Shown: piece after piece, positions 6,005-7,376 of the stretch | Layout of the letters: the number at the start of each line of letters is the position of its first letter | Position numbering within the stretch: the stretch's first letter is position 1 | From: an uncultured cyanobacterium | Lineage (GTDB): Bacteria; Cyanobacteriota; Cyanobacteriia; PCC-6307; Cyanobiaceae | Assembly (NCBI GenBank): GCA_903921295.1 | Contig: CAIXOZ010000142.1 | Coordinates: forward strand, 1 to 7,376 | Direction: 5' to 3' | Length of the DNA stretch: 7,376 nt | The notes under the pieces: generated by a model | Database searches by the model: none | Told to the model about the DNA's origin: nothing | What the model saw: only the letters and a program-made list of their open reading frames with translations | Made by a program: the position numbers and the translations under genes

Positions 6005-6906
6005 GCGCCCAGCTGTTGCTGCTGCTGGCCGGCGGTGGCGTGATCGGCCTGCTGCTGTCGTTGCTTGGGGCAGGCGGCTCGATCCTGCTGCTGCCGCTGC
6101 TCGTCAGCGGCGCGGCCCTGTCCACCCACGAAGCCGTACCGCTGTCGCTGCTGGTGGTGATGCTGCTGGCCAGTGTCAATCTGGTTCCTTATCTGCGCCG
6201 CGGCCAGATCGCCCGCCGGCCGGGCCTGATCCTCGGCCTGCCGGCGCTGCTCGGTAGCTGGATCGGTGGCAGCTGGGTCAAGGCGGGCTGGGTGAGCGAA
6301 CCGGTGCAACTGGGGATGTTCGCCGCTGCGGCGCTGCTCGCCTCCTGGCTGCTCAACCGCGTCGCCTCCGGCCTACCGCCGAGCGAGGCCCCGAAACCCC
6401 GCAACAGCCGGCCTCAGCCCTGGACCCTGGCGAGCCAGGGGCTGGTGGTGGGGCTGCTCACCGGCATCGCCGGCGTCGGTGGCGGCTTCGCGATCGTGCC
6501 GGCGCTGGTGCTGATCGCCGCCCTGCCGATGCCGGTGGCCAGCGGCACCAGCCTGCTGCTGATCGCCGTCAATGCCCTGGTGGCACTGATCGCCCTGGGG
6601 CACTGGCCCAGCACCGGCCTGCCCCTGCTGCTGCCCCTGCTGCTCGGCGGGCTTCTCGGGGCCCTGGGCGGCCAGTCCCTGGCCCCCCACCTCAACGAAC
6701 GGCAGCTGCGGCAGGGGTTTTCAGCCCTGCTGCTCGGCTCTGCCCTCCTGAGCGGTGCCGAAGCCTGGCATCGGCAGCGCCAGACGCCGGCGAACGCGCT
6801 GAGCGCCATCCATCGGCCTGCGGCTGGTGATGCCGGCGACAGTTTCACAGAATCTTCTGCCCAGAAGGATCACGGGCAATCACACAGACGGCCTCACCAT
6901 CCATAG
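6001..6906 (+). CDS. TauE/SafE (TSUP) family membrane permease, probable sulfite/thiosulfate exporter
   Basis: A 301-residue protein with about eight membrane helices built from two repeats. Each repeat starts with the family's glycine-rich element: GVIGLLLSLLGAGGS (13-27) and GLVVGLLTGIAGVGGG (147-162). TauE/SafE proteins move small anions, often sulfur compounds such as sulfite or sulfoacetate. Members are found in BigR-type persulfide operons, where sulfite export is proposed. The start ATG overlaps the stop of the upstream rhodanese (ATGA, 6001-6004), implying translational coupling. The membrane core ends near residue 255. The last 45 or so residues (HRQRQTPANAL...HRRPHHP) are polar, longer than usual for the family, and look like read-through into formerly non-coding DNA. 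The tail region contains a dyad CTTCTG-CC-CAGAAG (6854-6867). The family is clear; the transported anion is inferred from neighbours. Confidence 0.9.
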   Translation: MSAQLLLLLAGGGVIGLLLSLLGAGGSILLLPLLVSGAALSTHEAVPLSLLVVMLLASVNLVPYLRRGQIARRPGLILGLPALLGSWIGGSWVKAGWVSEPVQLGMFAAAALLASWLLNRVASGLPPSEAPKPRNSRPQPWTLASQGLVVGLLTGIAGVGGGFAIVPALVLIAALPMPVASGTSLLLIAVNALVALIALGHWPSTGLPLLLPLLLGGLLGALGGQSLAPHLNERQLRQGFSALLLGSALLSGAEAWHRQRQTPANALSAIHRPAAGDAGDSFTESSAQKDHGQSHRRPHHP

Positions 6907-6919
6907 GGTCTGGAGATCG

Positions 6920-7117
6920 ATGCCTCCAGCCCCTTGAGCCCCGCCAGCCGCCCTGAAATGGCAGGAGGATGGCGAACTGTCCAGCCATGACGTCTTCGCC
7001 CTGGTCTGCCGCCTCAGGGCCGTGGAGCCCGGCGAACACAGCAATGAACTCTGGCGCCTGGGGCACAAGTACCCAACTCCCCCGTCCAGGACCCAAAGCA
7101 CGGAGACCGAGGGCTGA
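6920..7117 (+). pseudogene. Small coding-looking frame interrupted by TGA (short protein or young pseudogene)
   Basis: Starting 13 bases after the permease stop, ATG 6920 follows a plausible ribosome site (GGAG, 6912-6915) and gives MPPAP, then an in-frame TGA (6935-6937). The same frame continues to TGA 7115-7117 with protein-like content: LKWQEDGELSSHDVFALVC, then RLRAVEPGEHSNELWRLGHKYP. The mix of charged, aromatic and hydrophobic residues and the codon choice (ctg, gcc, cgc, gtc) match neighbouring genes and differ from the Pro/Arg-rich junk frames nearby. No ATG, GTG or TTG lies between the TGA and the conserved-looking part; only CTG 6953 could start it. Either a non-standard start gives a protein of about 54 residues, or a nonsense mutation has disabled a gene of about 65 codons. 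I do not recognise the family. Confidence 0.4.
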
Positions 7118-7140
7118 GTTCAGGGGTGAGCGGGGAATCC

Positions 7141-7176
7141 TGCGCCTCCGGGAGCGAGCCTCGAGCCCCCGGCGCA
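7141..7176. repeat. Long imperfect stem-loop after the small frame
   Basis: TGCGCC (7141-7146) pairs with GGCGCA (7171-7176). Inside, GGG (7150-7152) can pair with CCC, and CGAG with CTCG. On the plus strand it is followed by GGTTTGCC, a poor T tract. It lies 24 bases after the stop at 7117 and could weakly end the sulfur operon transcript. Confidence 0.3.
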
Positions 7177-7184
7177 GGTTTGCC

Positions 7185-7213
7185 AAAAAAAAGGACAGGC
7201 AGCCCGCCGGTCC
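7185..7213 (-). terminator. Rho-independent terminator for a minus-strand gene entering from the right
   Basis: On the minus strand the hairpin GGAC-C-GGC, loop GGGCT, GCC-T-GTCC (7213-7193) has seven pairs and one mismatch. It is followed at once by eight T residues (7192-7185). An uninterrupted T8 is exceptional in this GC-rich window. It can only terminate transcripts running from the right edge leftward, and it is placed 12 bases after an in-frame TAA on that strand. Confidence 0.7.
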
Positions 7214-7225
7214 TCGAGAAACGTC

Positions 7226-7376
7226 TTACGAAATGTAAAGGGCGAGCACGGCCAACCGCGAGCCGGCAGCCGGGCCTACGCAGTCGCCCAGCCGCAGCGG
7301 GCAGAGCCCCTCCCAGCGAGGCAAGCAGACCAGGACCATCGCCTGGCGCCAGGCAAAGCCGCGCTTCAGCGCAACC
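7226..7376 (-). CDS. C-terminal end of an unrecognised protein (partial, cut by window edge)
   Basis: On the minus strand one frame is open from the right edge to TAA at 7228-7226 (49 codons). Of these codons 42 end in G or C, as in the real genes here. Its translation includes KRGFAWRQAMVLVCLP, RWEGLCPLRLGDCVG, and ends SRLAVLALYIS. It has three cysteines and a hydrophobic end. An internal ATG (codon 13) would alternatively give a 37-residue protein. The T8 terminator 12 bases downstream is the main reason to believe a minus-strand gene ends here. A second minus-strand frame is also open across the region but runs through the terminator, which makes it less likely. I recognise no family and infer no function. 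Confidence 0.4.
   Translation of the reverse strand, partial: VALKRGFAWRQAMVLVCLPRWEGLCPLRLGDCVGPAAGSRLAVLALYIS

Noticed and set aside
7232..7239. HLR1-like RpaB box (TTTACATT on the minus strand)
   Set aside because: HLR1 needs a second copy at a two-base spacing, and the following bases do not match. It also falls at the end of the inferred minus-strand coding sequence.
1..7376. CRISPR arrays, insertion sequences, transposase or integrase genes, att sites
   Set aside because: Looked for regularly spaced repeats, terminal inverted repeats and mobile-element proteins; none seen.

Overview
The window is GC-rich (CTG, GCC, CGC and GGC codons dominate). Its protein set resembles a picocyanobacterium of the Synechococcus/Cyanobium/Vulcanococcus type. 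This placement rests on remembered similarity of several products (a cyanobacterial-type TspO, an Alr4036-type FMN protein, a methyltransferase of a type I associate with these organisms) and on a single HIP1 palindrome (GCGATCGC, 1275-1282). It is inference, not a database result.

Left third (1-2426): a minus-strand gene for a PNPOx-like FMN protein runs off the left edge. Diverging from it is a SAM-dependent methyltransferase. The methyltransferase meets, tail to tail with a 10-base overlap, a minus-strand twin-arginine flavin amine oxidase resembling polyamine oxidases. A gene-poor stretch of about 670 bases follows (2427-3095). It holds several short dyads and one strong hairpin with a T-rich tail, but no protein gene I can defend. 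A TspO/MBR membrane protein follows on the plus strand.

Centre and right (3784-6906): this is the most coherent part, a reactive-sulfur (sulfide/persulfide) detoxification locus. A minus-strand ArsR-family repressor has two cysteines in places that recall the persulfide sensors BigR and SqrR. It diverges from a plus-strand operon of three genes: an ETHE1-type persulfide dioxygenase fused to a rhodanese, a YgaP-like membrane rhodanese, and a TauE/SafE anion permease. The last two overlap by ATGA. Expected flow: low-molecular-weight persulfides are oxidised to sulfite, the rhodaneses move sulfane sulfur between persulfide, sulfite and thiosulfate, and the permease exports the oxidised anion. 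The divergent intergenic region carries two inverted copies of one 18-bp motif (14 of 18 positions identical). One copy overlaps the inferred repressor -10 box and the other lies upstream of the operon. They are the likely operators. No sulfide:quinone oxidoreductase is visible.

Right edge (6907-7376): just after the permease is a small coding-looking reading frame interrupted by an in-frame TGA, so it is either a non-ATG-start small protein or a young pseudogene. Beyond it is a minus-strand Rho-independent terminator with an eight-T tail. It probably ends a minus-strand gene entering from the right edge, whose last 49 codons seem to be present.
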